Shown here: piece by piece, positions 16,691 to 26,789 of the stretch
Position numbering within the stretch: the first letter of the stretch is position 1
Layout: each line of letters opens with the position of its first letter
Assembly (NCBI RefSeq): GCF_000010785.1
Contig: NC_013799.1
Coordinates: forward strand, 806,001 to 870,000
From: Hydrogenobacter thermophilus TK-6
GTDB lineage: Bacteria; Aquificota; Aquificia; Aquificales; Aquificaceae
DNA: 64,000 nucleotides
Direction of reading: 5' to 3'
The notes under the pieces: generated by a model
Database searches by the model: none
Told to the model about the DNA's origin: nothing
The model's input: only the letters and a program-made list of their open reading frames with translations
Position numbers and translations under genes: made by a program

Positions 16691-17994
16691 GTTAAACCTC
16701 CTAATTCGTTTTTCATCTGATTATCCAAACCCTCTAACCCATCCACCTCGTTCTCTATTCTCTGCATTGTTGCGTCGTCAATCTCAGAACCAAGCAACAA
16801 CCTTGCTATGTATTTTTTCAGTTCTGCGTCAAAAGTGGCGGAGATGTTCAAGGTCAAGGCATCCATTGCCTTCTTCAGTTCTCTTTCTACATCCCTATAG
16901 CTGAAGTCTTTTTCATAGATAATCGTTCCTTTGAAGCCGTCCTTCCCTTCCCACTTTGCCACAAGGTCGGCTATTCTATACTCTGCTTGTTCAAGGTTTT
17001 GGGCTATTTGTGTCAATAGACTGTTCAAGTTCTGAAATTCAAACTCCAAAGCCACACCGCTCTTTTGCTGTTGCGTGCCCTTAATAAACTCCAAGTTCGC
17101 AAGGGAGTAAATCATGTCTATAAGGGTATTGATGTATTCAAGGTAAACTTTGGCTGGGCTTTCGGGCGGTGCAATGAAGTCAGGCTTTCCGCCCTTCTCT
17201 GGGTAGTATCCGATAAAGTTCTCTGTTCCGATGACGATGTTTCTTAGCTTCTCTTCAGAAATCTGGTCTGGAATGGGGATGGTCAAGATTGGAAATGTGG
17301 AGTTTCTCAAGATTTCTCTGAGTTCTGAAATGGCGTTGTAAAGGTCTTTGCTGACTCGTGCGATGTCGTGTATGAAAGGCGGGACTATCACATCGGTGGG
17401 CAGTATTGGGTCTGTCCAAGATGCTGCTACTACTGGTACCTCTCCGAATGGAGTAGTTCCTTCGTATGTTTCATTTCCTACCCGCACCTTCCATGTTCCG
17501 GGCGTAAATTCTCTCAACATATTTAGTTCAGAAAAAACGATTTTCTGAATTCTGCCGTAATCATCTATCTCAATCTCTTGTATCTGTGTGGGCAGGCGTA
17601 TGGTTGCGTAGGGTCTGATGCCTTGCAGTTTTTCATGTGCCTTTGTGGGTGCCTCTGCCTTGGGCTTATCCACAATCACAAACACGGTGCCGTAAATAAG
17701 GGTAAGCTTTGCAATGTTTCTCATAAAGTCGTCAATATCTGTGCCTCGTAGGTCTATGTTCTGACAGAACTCTGCGTATTCTGTGTTTGTTGCGAAGTCC
17801 CTCTGCGGTTCCACCCTGAAGAGGGCTCCCACATAAGTATCAACGATTTTCTTTACAAAATTCGGATAAATAGCAAGCTGTCTTCTGCGTGCGTATTTCT
17901 CGTCAGTCTCTCTTGGATACTTTACAAGATAAGAACCATCACTGAAGCCACCCAATCCCGTGTAGCTATCCCAACAAAGCTTGTAGTCTATCAT
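16687..17994 (-). CDS. Phage portal protein (DUF4055-like)
   Basis: 435 residues. The opening region (YLVKYPRETDEKYARRRQLA, then NFVKKIVDTYVGALFR) matches the portal group that includes DUF4055. Portals form the dodecameric DNA channel of the head. The C-terminal third is helical and acidic. It lies between terminase and MuF, as expected for a packaging module, and overlaps the dam stub by four bases. Confidence 0.8.
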   Translation of the reverse strand: MIDYKLCWDSYTGLGGFSDGSYLVKYPRETDEKYARRRQLAIYPNFVKKIVDTYVGALFRVEPQRDFATNTEYAEFCQNIDLRGTDIDDFMRNIAKLTLIYGTVFVIVDKPKAEAPTKAHEKLQGIRPYATIRLPTQIQEIEIDDYGRIQKIVFSELNMLREFTPGTWKVRVGNETYEGTTPFGEVPVVAASWTDPILPTDVIVPPFIHDIARVSKDLYNAISELREILRNSTFPILTIPIPDQISEEKLRNIVIGTENFIGYYPEKGGKPDFIAPPESPAKVYLEYINTLIDMIYSLANLEFIKGTQQQKSGVALEFEFQNLNSLLTQIAQNLEQAEYRIADLVAKWEGKDGFKGTIIYEKDFSYRDVERELKKAMDALTLNISATFDAELKKYIARLLLGSEIDDATMQRIENEVDGLEGLDNQMKNELGGLT

Positions 17995-18004
17995 GCTTCA
18001 CCTC

Positions 18005-19417
18005 CTACAACCATCTAAGCTTTAAAAACTTGTATGGGAAAGCCGTTGCCTTCTCTTCTAAAGCCATAACCGCATAGACGAGGGCGTCTACGATGTCGTC
18101 GTGGGCTGAAAAAGGAAACTCTAAAAGCTGTTTAATTGCCTCCTCTTGTCCTTTTGCAAAGTAGATTAGCCCACCCTCAAAAAACGGCACAAGCTTTTGT
18201 GCTCGCAGGACTTTGTTTGTGTGAGGTTTCACTCCTCGGATGGGCAAGCTTACTCCACGCTTGCTTGCTATCTCTTGTATAAGCTTTCTGTAGACTTCCT
18301 GAAAGGCTACCTCTTCAAAGACGATGAGGGAAGGCTTGAAAGTTAGCTGGATGGAGATGAGGGTGTCTATCAGTTCAGAGGGAGTGGCACGCTTGTTATA
18401 TATAAATAAGGAATATAGGTGCCCTGTCTCCCTGTCCCTGCCCAGAACCGCTATCGCTGTGTAGTCTCCCTTCTCCTTGCCCGTTGATGGGTCTACGCCC
18501 GCTACGATGTCAAGCTTGCTTAAATCTAACTTCTCCTCGTAATACTTTATCCACTCCTGCCTAAAAATCCTGTCCTCATCCGATAAAGGCTCGTTCATAT
18601 ACTCAGAAGCAAAAGCATAGCTTCCTATCTCCTGCTTCTTTTTCTCCAATGCCTCCAGCGTCCACAGGTGCGGATGCAAGGGTTTGCCCTCGTCGGTGAT
18701 CGCTTTGTATTTCTTTGCAAACCAGCCAAGCTCCTGCCCTCTCGTGATTAGTTCATTCAAAAGGCTATCGTAGTGAAGGATAGTTCCGATTACAAAAATT
18801 TTTGCATTTTGAGACAAGCCCATAACAACCCTGTAAAACCATTTTTTTAGTTTGTCTCTCAAAGATTTGGAGTTTGCGTGTTCTTCTGACTCTATGTCGT
18901 CAAGTATGACTAAGTCGGGTCTTTCTCCACGCTTGACTAAACCTCTTAGCTTTTGCCCTGCACCTCTGCTGATCACTGTCGTGTGCACTGTGTCTATCCT
19001 CTCCACCGTAGCCCGTTTGATGACTTCTCCGAAGTCTTGCAAAATTGCAGTGTTGTTTTCTAATTCCAGTCTGATGTCCTCTAACTGTTCCTTAGCCCTT
19101 TGCTCCGATGCTCCGATGCAAACGATGAACTTGTGTTTGCCGTAGAGGATAGACCACAGAACATAGCCCAAGTAAATCAAGCTTGTCTTTCCGTGTTCTC
19201 TGGGTGCTGCAACTACTACTCTTTTCATTTGTGGGTTCTCTAAAAAGCTGATTATTTCCAACTGAAAACTTGCAAAAGGTTTTCTGAAAATGTGCGGAAG
19301 GTATGTCTGGCAAAAGAAAGCAAAGTCGTTCCTTGCCCGTTCTTTTCTGTCTTTGTCTGCTTCTGATATAAGCACCCTCTCTAAAACTCTGCTGACTGCT
19401 TTTTCTTTATAGCTCAT
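18005..19417 (-). CDS. terL: Terminase large subunit
   Basis: 470 residues. ATPase motor: Walker A in VVVAAPREHGKTSLIY and Walker B in PDLVILDDIESEE. The RNase H-like nuclease has Asp in DIVAGVDPSTGKEKGDYTA and a late acidic motif in AHDDIVDALVYA. It pumps and cuts DNA into the head. It overlaps the small subunit gene by 11 bases. Confidence 0.93.
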   Translation of the reverse strand: MSYKEKAVSRVLERVLISEADKDRKERARNDFAFFCQTYLPHIFRKPFASFQLEIISFLENPQMKRVVVAAPREHGKTSLIYLGYVLWSILYGKHKFIVCIGASEQRAKEQLEDIRLELENNTAILQDFGEVIKRATVERIDTVHTTVISRGAGQKLRGLVKRGERPDLVILDDIESEEHANSKSLRDKLKKWFYRVVMGLSQNAKIFVIGTILHYDSLLNELITRGQELGWFAKKYKAITDEGKPLHPHLWTLEALEKKKQEIGSYAFASEYMNEPLSDEDRIFRQEWIKYYEEKLDLSKLDIVAGVDPSTGKEKGDYTAIAVLGRDRETGHLYSLFIYNKRATPSELIDTLISIQLTFKPSLIVFEEVAFQEVYRKLIQEIASKRGVSLPIRGVKPHTNKVLRAQKLVPFFEGGLIYFAKGQEEAIKQLLEFPFSAHDDIVDALVYAVMALEEKATAFPYKFLKLRWL

Positions 19418-19919
19418 GCTTTAGCTCCGCAATGATGCGTTTTGCTAACTCTTCATCTAAATGTTTTGCTAAAGTCTTTGCTACTTTCTCTAAGACTTTC
19501 TCTGTGTGTTCTATCAGTTGAGTTTTTGTCTTTTCTATGTATGCACTGCTCCGTGAGAGATTGCTTGCAGTATGCACAAGCCTCATGAGTGCATCTATCT
19601 TTGCATCTTCTACTTCTCCCTTCTCCTGCCATTCTGCAATAACCTCTAATAACAAGCCCGTTGCGAGAGTCGCAAGGGTTTGAGATTGCTGGAATGTGTC
19701 AATATCCTCATCAGACAAAAGTCCGCTTCTTTTTAGTTCCAGCAGAGGCCTTAGCTTTCTGATTAGCCTATGAATGGATGATCTGGATGCTTGGGCTTGT
19801 GGGAATTTGATTTTTATCTCTTGTTCTAATTCTCTAAGGGTTTTGCCTCTTTCGTATTCCTTCACTGCGTATTCCTTTGCCTCGGGGTGTCTATCAAGAG
19901 AATGTCTCCTTGCCATCAA
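19407..19919 (-). CDS. Small terminase-type protein, Mu gp27/DUF3486-like
   Basis: 170 residues. The N-terminal half has a helix-turn-helix pattern (KTLRELEQEIKIKFPQAQAS, then SSIHRLIRKL) and the rest is helical. Mu gp27-type proteins are placed just before the large subunit and are thought to be the small terminase. It overlaps its neighbours at both ends. Confidence 0.7.
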   Translation of the reverse strand: MMARRHSLDRHPEAKEYAVKEYERGKTLRELEQEIKIKFPQAQASRSSIHRLIRKLRPLLELKRSGLLSDEDIDTFQQSQTLATLATGLLLEVIAEWQEKGEVEDAKIDALMRLVHTASNLSRSSAYIEKTKTQLIEHTEKVLEKVAKTLAKHLDEELAKRIIAELKHEL

Positions 19920-20203
19920 ACTTCCTCCACCTGTTCGTCAATGAGTTCCTTCTCCATCAAAGCTTTGCCTTTGGCAGTTAGCCTGAGTTTTTGGATTTTT
20001 GTGTGATGAGTGGGTAGTTCAACTTCCAGCACTTCTATGTAGCCTTTGTCAAGTAAGTATTTGATGTTCTTCTCAAGTAGCTTTTTGCTGTCCGTGAATA
20101 TTCTCCAGTCTGCCAACAGGGCTTCTATCATCTTCACTGTTAGACTGTCGGGATACACTTGTTCTAAGAACTTCAGAATGAGATAATTGACTTGCTTTCT
20201 CAT
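19916..20203 (-). CDS. Winged-helix-like phage protein
   Basis: 95 residues. The pattern of helices followed by YLLDKGYIEVLEVEL and KLRLTAKGKALME reads as a winged-helix fold. It occupies the place of Mu gp26. The DNA-binding role is inferred. Four-base overlaps on both sides show tight coupling. Confidence 0.55.
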   Translation of the reverse strand: MRKQVNYLILKFLEQVYPDSLTVKMIEALLADWRIFTDSKKLLEKNIKYLLDKGYIEVLEVELPTHHTKIQKLRLTAKGKALMEKELIDEQVEEV

Positions 20204-20511
20204 TGCTTAGCCTCCAGCTTATGCAAAAGTCTTTCTATTTTTTCCTCCAGCTTTTCTAATCTCATCTCCATGCGTGCCTCTACTTTGTTTTGAAACGCTA
20301 AGAAGTCCTCTTTTCTCAGATACTCTTTAAGCATCAGCCTCTCAATTTCTGCGTTCTTTTCTTTTTCCTTCTGCAAGTCTTTCTGAACTTGTTCAAGAGT
20401 CTTAAGCATAGTCGCTACTGTAGTTTTGATTATTGCGTAGTTGATAGCTATTGCAACAAGTGAAGACAAGATGAAAACTATAATTGTAGGGTGTGATATA
20501 AGCTGTTCCAT
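20200..20511 (-). CDS. Membrane-anchored coiled-coil phage protein (Mu gp25/DUF2730-like layout)
   Basis: 103 residues: one N-terminal transmembrane helix (residues 8-28), then a long charged coiled coil to the end. Mu gp25-type proteins share this layout and position beside the terminase genes. The role is not established. Confidence 0.55.
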   Translation of the reverse strand: MEQLISHPTIIVFILSSLVAIAINYAIIKTTVATMLKTLEQVQKDLQKEKEKNAEIERLMLKEYLRKEDFLAFQNKVEARMEMRLEKLEEKIERLLHKLEAKQ

Positions 20512-20720
20512 TATTCATCTACCTCCAGAACCTTCTGCATCAAATCCTCTAAAGCTAAGCGGGCGTTTACACCCACCCCCTCGTATTCTGCATCTGTGAG
20601 TTGTATTGTCAGTACTATGAGTTTTTCCTTTTCAGACAGTCTCTCTGTCCGAAAACTGCAATTTTGCAGTTCTTTCATTCTGCGTAAAAACTCACATACT
20701 CGTTTAGCAGTAATACGCAT
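20511..20720 (-). CDS. Small phage protein of unknown function
   Basis: 69 residues. A basic N-terminal helix (VCEFLRRMKEL) precedes two strands. It contains a dispersed CTGCAATTTTGCAG site, read as LQNCS. No family recognised. Its stop shares a base with the next ATG. Confidence 0.5.
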   Translation of the reverse strand: MRITAKRVCEFLRRMKELQNCSFRTERLSEKEKLIVLTIQLTDAEYEGVGVNARLALEDLMQKVLEVDE

Positions 20721-20769
20721 AGAGATGGAATATAGAAGTTGTGTTTTCTATCTTTTCCTAATTTGCTTT

Positions 20770-21345
20770 TTACGGCAAGAAACCGTGCGTGCTGATATTG
20801 TAGAAGGCATAGTAATCGGGCATTGATATTTTTCTGTTGTATGTGCGTGTTCTAATTCTCAGCTTAGCTTGTGCGGGTTCTAATCTTTTTGTCTCTATTC
20901 TAAGCAAAGCGGATGCGTAATTGCTATTATCTGCAAAAATGCGTAAGCGGGCTTGAGGGCGAGGAGATGCTCGGAACGTCATAATATACAGCTTTGCTTG
21001 TGCGGGTCCTCTGGTTTCAATTCTCAGCTTAGCTTGTGCTTTGTTCTCTGTCTGTATTCTTAGCTTGGCTTTTATAGAGTTAGCTGTATGTATGCGAAGA
21101 AGGGCGGATGCGTAGTTGGTGTTGTTTACAAAGATGCGGAGTTTGGCGGATGCTGTGTAGGGGAAGTTGAAAGTGCTAAGTGGGTCAGTTGGGAAGTAGT
21201 ATTCAAGAACACTGTAGGCATACGGATATGCATATTCTGTTTGTGTTGTGTATCTACCGAGCAATGTATCGTAATAATAAACTGACCCGATTGGCTCTTC
21301 CCATGAGCTCTCTTTGAGTATGTAGTAAGGTAGTTTCAGACTCAT
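20770..21345 (-). CDS. Repetitive phage protein with eight AKLRI-type strands
   Basis: 191 residues. From about residue 65 to 170 there are eight copies of a motif like A-K/L-L-R-I-x-T, spaced 12-15 residues apart. A longer unit (LRIFVNNTNYASALLRI and LRIFADNSNYASALLRI) is duplicated. This would fold as regular beta strands, as in a beta-solenoid or fibre shaft. It ends the tail/baseplate run, where tail fibres often lie. A fibre or adhesin role is inferred from repeats and position only. Confidence 0.6.
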   Translation of the reverse strand: MSLKLPYYILKESSWEEPIGSVYYYDTLLGRYTTQTEYAYPYAYSVLEYYFPTDPLSTFNFPYTASAKLRIFVNNTNYASALLRIHTANSIKAKLRIQTENKAQAKLRIETRGPAQAKLYIMTFRASPRPQARLRIFADNSNYASALLRIETKRLEPAQAKLRIRTRTYNRKISMPDYYAFYNISTHGFLP

Positions 21346-22076
21346 TCTCCACTCCTTGTGTGTATAAACATAGCATAAGCACTGTTTGAGGTGGGCTGAA
21401 CGGTGTAAAGCGGATAAGAGATGCCATCTCTGCTACTAAGCAGTATATCTGCATGAGAAACATGGAGCGAGACTAAAACATTTTTTGTTTCACTTTCGCC
21501 TCCATACACAATGTCCAGCCCACTCAGCTGAGAGTCGTAGAAGTTGACCAATCTCTCTTTTCTGTTGTTGTATGCATTTTTTAAGTCTTCTTTGGTCGGG
21601 TGATAACCAAGGAGGGGGAAATCTACTTCATGCACCGCAAGGATCCATCTTTGATTAATAAACGCAAGTTGTAAAACAGAGAGAAACCTGGGTTGCGCAT
21701 CTTGAATCCCGTTTCTGCCATAGTAGCACGGTTGGTCGTATTTGATCTGTCTTAGCTCCGTGTTGACATAAGGGTTTGTTGTGACGGACTGGATTTGTGG
21801 GCATGCGTTTTTGTTGGGGAAATATTTCCACCCGAGCCAGATGGGTTCGCTGGCTGGGAGTATTTTTTTTACCCCGTCCCAATCGTGAAAATAGATATCC
21901 ATGTTGAAGGCAACGAATGATGGAAACAGGAGATCAATCCGAGGTGGGTAGATCACTGTCTGTGGGGGTTTTTCTTCTTGTTTCTCAGGTGGTTTCTCTG
22001 GCTCTGGTAAATAGGTCACGAATGGAATCATGTCTGGTGGCAACCTGCAGTCGTACGAAACTCCGCTTACACACAT
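21342..22076 (-). CDS. Phage structural protein of unknown function (tail tip region)
   Basis: 244 residues. There is a proline/glutamate-rich linker (PEPEKPPEKQEEKPPQ) near residue 30, then a globular part rich in aromatic residues. It lies between the baseplate hub-like gene and the repeat protein, with four-base overlaps. It is likely a tail-tip component. I do not recognise a family. Confidence 0.5.
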   Translation of the reverse strand: MCVSGVSYDCRLPPDMIPFVTYLPEPEKPPEKQEEKPPQTVIYPPRIDLLFPSFVAFNMDIYFHDWDGVKKILPASEPIWLGWKYFPNKNACPQIQSVTTNPYVNTELRQIKYDQPCYYGRNGIQDAQPRFLSVLQLAFINQRWILAVHEVDFPLLGYHPTKEDLKNAYNNRKERLVNFYDSQLSGLDIVYGGESETKNVLVSLHVSHADILLSSRDGISYPLYTVQPTSNSAYAMFIHTRSGE

Positions 22077-23360
22077 TTAGCTTACCTCCTCGATTATTGT
22101 CAAATCCGTTGTTGCCTCGTTTCTACTAATTCTGTGTGTGTATCCAACCACGCGAAAGGTTCTACCTTGAAAGTCTACGCGATGGTAAAGGTCTACATCT
22201 GGCAGGAGCACGCATTTGATGTGTCCCCGCTCTTGCAGATTGAGTTTGAAATGTTTCAGTAATCTGTTTATGTCTTCTGTGCTTTGTATGATCACATCTG
22301 AATTGTTGACTTCAAGCGTCGCAACAGGACAAGAATACGCATCTTTTGCTTTGACTGTATATCTCCAGCTCTCTCCCTCTGCTCTCATGGTGACAGAGAC
22401 TTGCCTCATCTTTGGCAGGCTGTAATCAAACACTACAGAGTCAGAAAGCACAAAAGTGTTTTGAATGTTGTCTACATCAGTACCAACTAGCTGACCGTTC
22501 TCGTCAACTTTGATGATGATATTCTGCGGAAACTTTCTCAACACTTGCACTATATCTCCCGCATCTTTCACAATGATCGGTCTGATGAATAAAGCACTGC
22601 TTGATGTGTTGAGTAATGCTCCGAGCGCTTGGAAAACATCTCTCGCCGTGATTGCGTTTGTGATCACTCTATACGATGTTGCGTTGGGAACTATTGATGC
22701 TGATGCGGTAGCGTAGCCGTATGAAGCTGGATTATTGCTGAACACATCTCTATACCACACATACGCAAGCCTGATGAATACGAGATCATCAGATGCATAC
22801 TTTGATGCTTCCATTCTTACTACAGTACTCAAAGCCCATTCCATGTTCGCAATCGAATAGAAATCGCGCCAGTTGGGTGGAGGCATATAGCCTGTTGCAA
22901 TTGACCCGGCAGGACCGATCACGTCATCGTAGAACAGGTAATACCTGATCGGACTTCCTGAAGCTTGACTGTCAACAAAAGATGGGGGGGCTTGCCATGG
23001 ATAACCTCCTATATCTACCGCAACCAACTGCGTGATGAGATCTCTCAATGATGACCATGTGAGCGCATTGAGAGCCCACGGTGTGAGGATCACGGTGGGG
23101 GGGATATCTGAACAGTTCAGACTTGTTTCGTAGTATGCGCTCACGCGTCCGCATGGCTTTTGCTGTGCGCTTTTGAGTCGTCCTCTGAAGAGAAATCCGC
23201 CAGCAGCACTAATAGCGAGTTCAGAAGGTGGAGTGTAGTTAATAAACTCAATGTTTGCAGATTTGAAGAAGCTATTTTCTCGTGCTTGTATCTCAACAGA
23301 GATTGTTTTGTCCTTTGGAACTCCGTCTATCAAGCAAGGAAAGAAATAGCTCGTGCTCAT
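22077..23360 (-). CDS. Putative baseplate hub/tail protein
   Basis: 427 residues. The C-terminal part (DLYHRVDFQGRTFRVVGYTH, then TTDLTIIEE) resembles hub proteins of the gp44/gpD type, which end in a strand pair of this form. The middle is beta-rich. Its position after the tape measure fits a tail-tip hub. The assignment is tentative. Confidence 0.5.
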   Translation of the reverse strand: MSTSYFFPCLIDGVPKDKTISVEIQARENSFFKSANIEFINYTPPSELAISAAGGFLFRGRLKSAQQKPCGRVSAYYETSLNCSDIPPTVILTPWALNALTWSSLRDLITQLVAVDIGGYPWQAPPSFVDSQASGSPIRYYLFYDDVIGPAGSIATGYMPPPNWRDFYSIANMEWALSTVVRMEASKYASDDLVFIRLAYVWYRDVFSNNPASYGYATASASIVPNATSYRVITNAITARDVFQALGALLNTSSSALFIRPIIVKDAGDIVQVLRKFPQNIIIKVDENGQLVGTDVDNIQNTFVLSDSVVFDYSLPKMRQVSVTMRAEGESWRYTVKAKDAYSCPVATLEVNNSDVIIQSTEDINRLLKHFKLNLQERGHIKCVLLPDVDLYHRVDFQGRTFRVVGYTHRISRNEATTDLTIIEEVS

Positions 23361-24127
23361 AATACTACGAACCTCACCGTTCCTTTGTAAATATCCACAC
23401 CCTGCCTTGTTCTCACCGCTACATCTACCATGTCCTCAGCCACATACTCAAGATTGACTTCAGTGATGAGAGCCTGAAAAGACACATCGCTGTCCGCTAT
23501 TATTGTTTTTGTTCCGAGCATGAGACCAAGTGCTCTTGCTTGTGCTGATGTGCATGTGTTGATGACGACTTCTTTTTCTGAGCTGTCTTTGTTTGTTGAT
23601 GTGGTGCTGTCTTCTTCTTCTGTCTCTATTGTAAGAGTGATCTGCCCTTCTCCAAAAGCAGTTCCATCCTCTTTACAGAACACATACTTCATCACATACT
23701 GATCGTATTCGTCTGTGATCTTCACTGTGATGATGTCTGATTCTGTGAGCTTGTAGAACTTCCCGTATATGTCTACTGCTCTGAATGTGAGCTTCTCCAT
23801 CTGCACGAGAATTGATACCGTTTCCCCCACTATAGCCTTCCCCGGTGACGAAGAAAACACCGATACGCCTCCAGAGGGTGGGAGTGGGTCAGATGGGACT
23901 GCAGAATTGCAGTTGATGATGTATTCAGTACCGTCTATTGCATAGATGACATTCTCTTTTCTCTTCTCTTCCTTGCTCTTTGCTGAGCACGGAGGAAGAA
24001 TAAGCGAGCTTATTTTCTTCGCGGTTGCTTTCTTTTTTATCACAGAATTGTCTTTTTGATATCTCCCACCCCATTTATTTTTTATCCAAGCATCATTAAG
24101 TGTGATGGTTCCTATCTGCACCGCCAT
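23357..24127 (-). CDS. Putative distal tail protein
   Basis: 256 residues, beta-rich throughout, with a low-complexity Thr/Ser/Glu insertion around residues 175-190. It directly follows the tape-measure gene, where distal tail proteins normally lie. It overlaps the next gene by four bases. No sequence signature is recognised. Confidence 0.5.
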   Translation of the reverse strand: MAVQIGTITLNDAWIKNKWGGRYQKDNSVIKKKATAKKISSLILPPCSAKSKEEKRKENVIYAIDGTEYIINCNSAVPSDPLPPSGGVSVFSSSPGKAIVGETVSILVQMEKLTFRAVDIYGKFYKLTESDIITVKITDEYDQYVMKYVFCKEDGTAFGEGQITLTIETEEEDSTTSTNKDSSEKEVVINTCTSAQARALGLMLGTKTIIADSDVSFQALITEVNLEYVAEDMVDVAVRTRQGVDIYKGTVRFVVL

Positions 24128-24131
24128 ATTA

Positions 24132-26789
24132 CTACCTCACGCTCAAAGATTCGCCCGTCTGAGAATTTACTACATCCGCATATATGACTATCCTTCTACC
24201 GTTCAGACTTTGTATTTGCGCCTCTGCGGCAGATAGGTCAAGCTCTATACGAGGTTTCAAATTTTCAAGTTGCATAATCATTTGAGAGATCTTGCTCACT
24301 TGCTGTGCGTAGAAGTTCTCAAGCTGTTGTGCTTGCTGTATGAAGCTGTCTGATACGCTTGCTTGCGTCTGTTGAAGTTGCTTCATCACATAATCAACAA
24401 AAGTTGCACCAAAGAGCCTTCCAAAATCCACCCCCACCGCAGTAGGTGTGCTCTGTAAAATTTCAGAAAGCTGAGAGACCATCTCTCTTGCTCTTTCAAA
24501 GCTTCCTGTGATGTCTGTAAACATTGATATGAGTGCCTGCTTGGGCGTGGAAATGAAGTTCTGGAAGGCTTGCGTTAAGTCTTCGGGCGTTAGCTGTTTT
24601 AAGCCGTTCCTGATTTGCTGGACTAAGTCTTGATACTGCATTTTGAGAATTTCTATCTGTTGCGGTGCTAAGCCTTGTGCGATTGCTTGCTGGATTTGAC
24701 CTGCGAGGTCTCTTGCCTGTTGGGCAAGGTTTAGGATGTTTGCTATCTGCGTGATTGGTTCCTGCTGTGTTGTAAATCCAAGCTTGATCTGTAGCTCTTT
24801 CGGAATGAATTTATTAAGCAGGTCTTGTCTTTCTTTCTCAAGCTGTGCGAGTAGATTGTTGCGTTCTCTTGTAAGTTCTGCTACCTTGCGTGCGTAGTCC
24901 TGTTCTTTGCTCCAAGCGTCCCTGAGGTACTCCTCTAATGCTTGTTTTCTTCTTTGATAGCCCTCCACAGTTGCTTGTGCAATCTCAAGTTCAGTCTGCA
25001 ATATTTCTCTCAACACTTGTTTGCGGGCTTCGTCTTCTAAGTTCTCTTTGAGTAAGCTTTGCAGTTCTCTAAGCTTTCCCTTTAGCGTGTCTATTCTGTC
25101 TTCTACATCTGAAGTGTCTAAAGACAGTTCAAGCTTTTGTGAGAATGCTTTAGTCTCATCCTGAAGTGCGTTCATAATGTCCTGAAGGGATATGCTGTCT
25201 TTAAGGTTTTGTTTTATCTCCTGCAATTTTGCAATTGTTTGCTCCTGATCCTTGAGGGACTTCAAAATCTCCTCTGCTTGCTGTTTGGAGACTTGTCTTA
25301 TAGCCTGTGCGGTTATCTGCCCTGCTTGGGTTATTTCTTCTGCGGCTTTTTGCTGTGTTTCTTTGTATTTCTTAGCGTCCTCTTCTGCCATGCTTCTCAT
25401 CCTTTCCATGTTTTTCAAACTCTCTTGAAGTTCTTCTTCAGAAATACCAAAAAGCCGTCCGAGAAGGGGGATTTTCCCAATCCATACCCTGATGGTGTTG
25501 ATCACTCCGACAATGTGAGTTTCAATTGTGATGAGCCATTTTGTGAATGCCCCTTTTGTTTGCTCATCCAGCCACTCCCGGAGCATCTCGCCCAAGTTCC
25601 AGCCTACCAATGCAGTAGCCACTATCACATTCAACCTTGAAAACATAGCGCCCAAGCCTGCTATCGCAGTCCCGCCCACCGTGCTGAGAGTTCTCAGGCT
25701 ACCGTTCAGGGCTTCAATAGCAGACTTTACAGCAGAGATTGCTTTCACTACGATGTATATCTCTAACGCTTTTATTATGAACCCGCCGAATTCTACCGTA
25801 AGAGTGCCCACCACCTTTACCAGCGTGCTTATGATGTTATAGAGATTTGTCAATGTTTCTGAAATCTTCTCTACGAGCTCCTGTCCCTCAACGCTTAACT
25901 CTATCTTACCGTCCTTGACGACTAAAAATTTTGCTATAAACTCATCCAAGTCTTTTTTGATAGCTTCAAAAACCTTCGCAGTAGCCATGCCTGCAAAGAC
26001 TTGGAAAATCTCTTTTACACGAGACAAAAGCCCTGTAAAGCTTCCTTCTACATCTTTACTCGCAAACTGAAAACCCTGCAGTCTTGCAGTTAGTTCTTGA
26101 AACAGTGTCCCCTGCTCCCGCCATCTATTGACCATCTCATTTGTTATTCCGAGAGACCTTGCCAATTGGGAGTTCATGTCAATAGTGCCCATTAAGAGGT
26201 CTCTCGTTTCTTGGACTACTTGGTTCATGGGTAGTCCGATAGCAGCAACTGCGTTGGACAACAACACCACGAAGCTGGAGAACTCTTTGAGATTTCCGCC
26301 TGCACTGAGGAATGGTGCCATTATCCCTTGTGCTATTTGCACCAAGTCTTGGAATGTGAGGACTGTTTGCAATCCTGCAACACGGAGTTCATTTAATAGT
26401 TGATTTGAAAGCTTGACTGCGTTTGCGTATTTCTCTGCACCCTCTACAAGTCTGCCTTGTTCATCTCTTATCTGTGCAATTGATGTGAGAATACCTGCAA
26501 AGCCAATCCTTGTTTGTTCTATCTGTTTATTGAACTCTATACCCTCTTTGATAAAGCCCACGAAGGGCAAGGACAACGCTATTGTTCTTATGGTTGATAC
26601 GATATGTTCAAACTGACTTGCAAGCTGTTTGGCGGACTGTGTGCTTTGTTCTATGTTTTTCTGCAAGTTTTCAGTCCATCTCGTGTCTATGCCCTGTAGT
26701 CTGTTTCTTATCTCTTCAATCTGCGTCTTGAGTTGCCCGACTTCCGCCCTGATCTCAAGAACTAACTGCTCACTGACCGCCATTGCCAA
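24132..26789 (-). CDS. Tail tape-measure protein
   Basis: 885 residues, mostly helical. Gln/Glu/Lys-rich coiled coils occur at about 1-60 and 480-760, and hydrophobic segments near 55-75 and 330-400. It lies just after the paired tail chaperone frames, as in lambda. From the rule of about 1.5 angstrom per residue the tail would be about 130 nm. It contains three of the dispersed TGCA palindromes. Confidence 0.88.
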   Translation of the reverse strand: MAMAVSEQLVLEIRAEVGQLKTQIEEIRNRLQGIDTRWTENLQKNIEQSTQSAKQLASQFEHIVSTIRTIALSLPFVGFIKEGIEFNKQIEQTRIGFAGILTSIAQIRDEQGRLVEGAEKYANAVKLSNQLLNELRVAGLQTVLTFQDLVQIAQGIMAPFLSAGGNLKEFSSFVVLLSNAVAAIGLPMNQVVQETRDLLMGTIDMNSQLARSLGITNEMVNRWREQGTLFQELTARLQGFQFASKDVEGSFTGLLSRVKEIFQVFAGMATAKVFEAIKKDLDEFIAKFLVVKDGKIELSVEGQELVEKISETLTNLYNIISTLVKVVGTLTVEFGGFIIKALEIYIVVKAISAVKSAIEALNGSLRTLSTVGGTAIAGLGAMFSRLNVIVATALVGWNLGEMLREWLDEQTKGAFTKWLITIETHIVGVINTIRVWIGKIPLLGRLFGISEEELQESLKNMERMRSMAEEDAKKYKETQQKAAEEITQAGQITAQAIRQVSKQQAEEILKSLKDQEQTIAKLQEIKQNLKDSISLQDIMNALQDETKAFSQKLELSLDTSDVEDRIDTLKGKLRELQSLLKENLEDEARKQVLREILQTELEIAQATVEGYQRRKQALEEYLRDAWSKEQDYARKVAELTRERNNLLAQLEKERQDLLNKFIPKELQIKLGFTTQQEPITQIANILNLAQQARDLAGQIQQAIAQGLAPQQIEILKMQYQDLVQQIRNGLKQLTPEDLTQAFQNFISTPKQALISMFTDITGSFERAREMVSQLSEILQSTPTAVGVDFGRLFGATFVDYVMKQLQQTQASVSDSFIQQAQQLENFYAQQVSKISQMIMQLENLKPRIELDLSAAEAQIQSLNGRRIVIYADVVNSQTGESLSVR

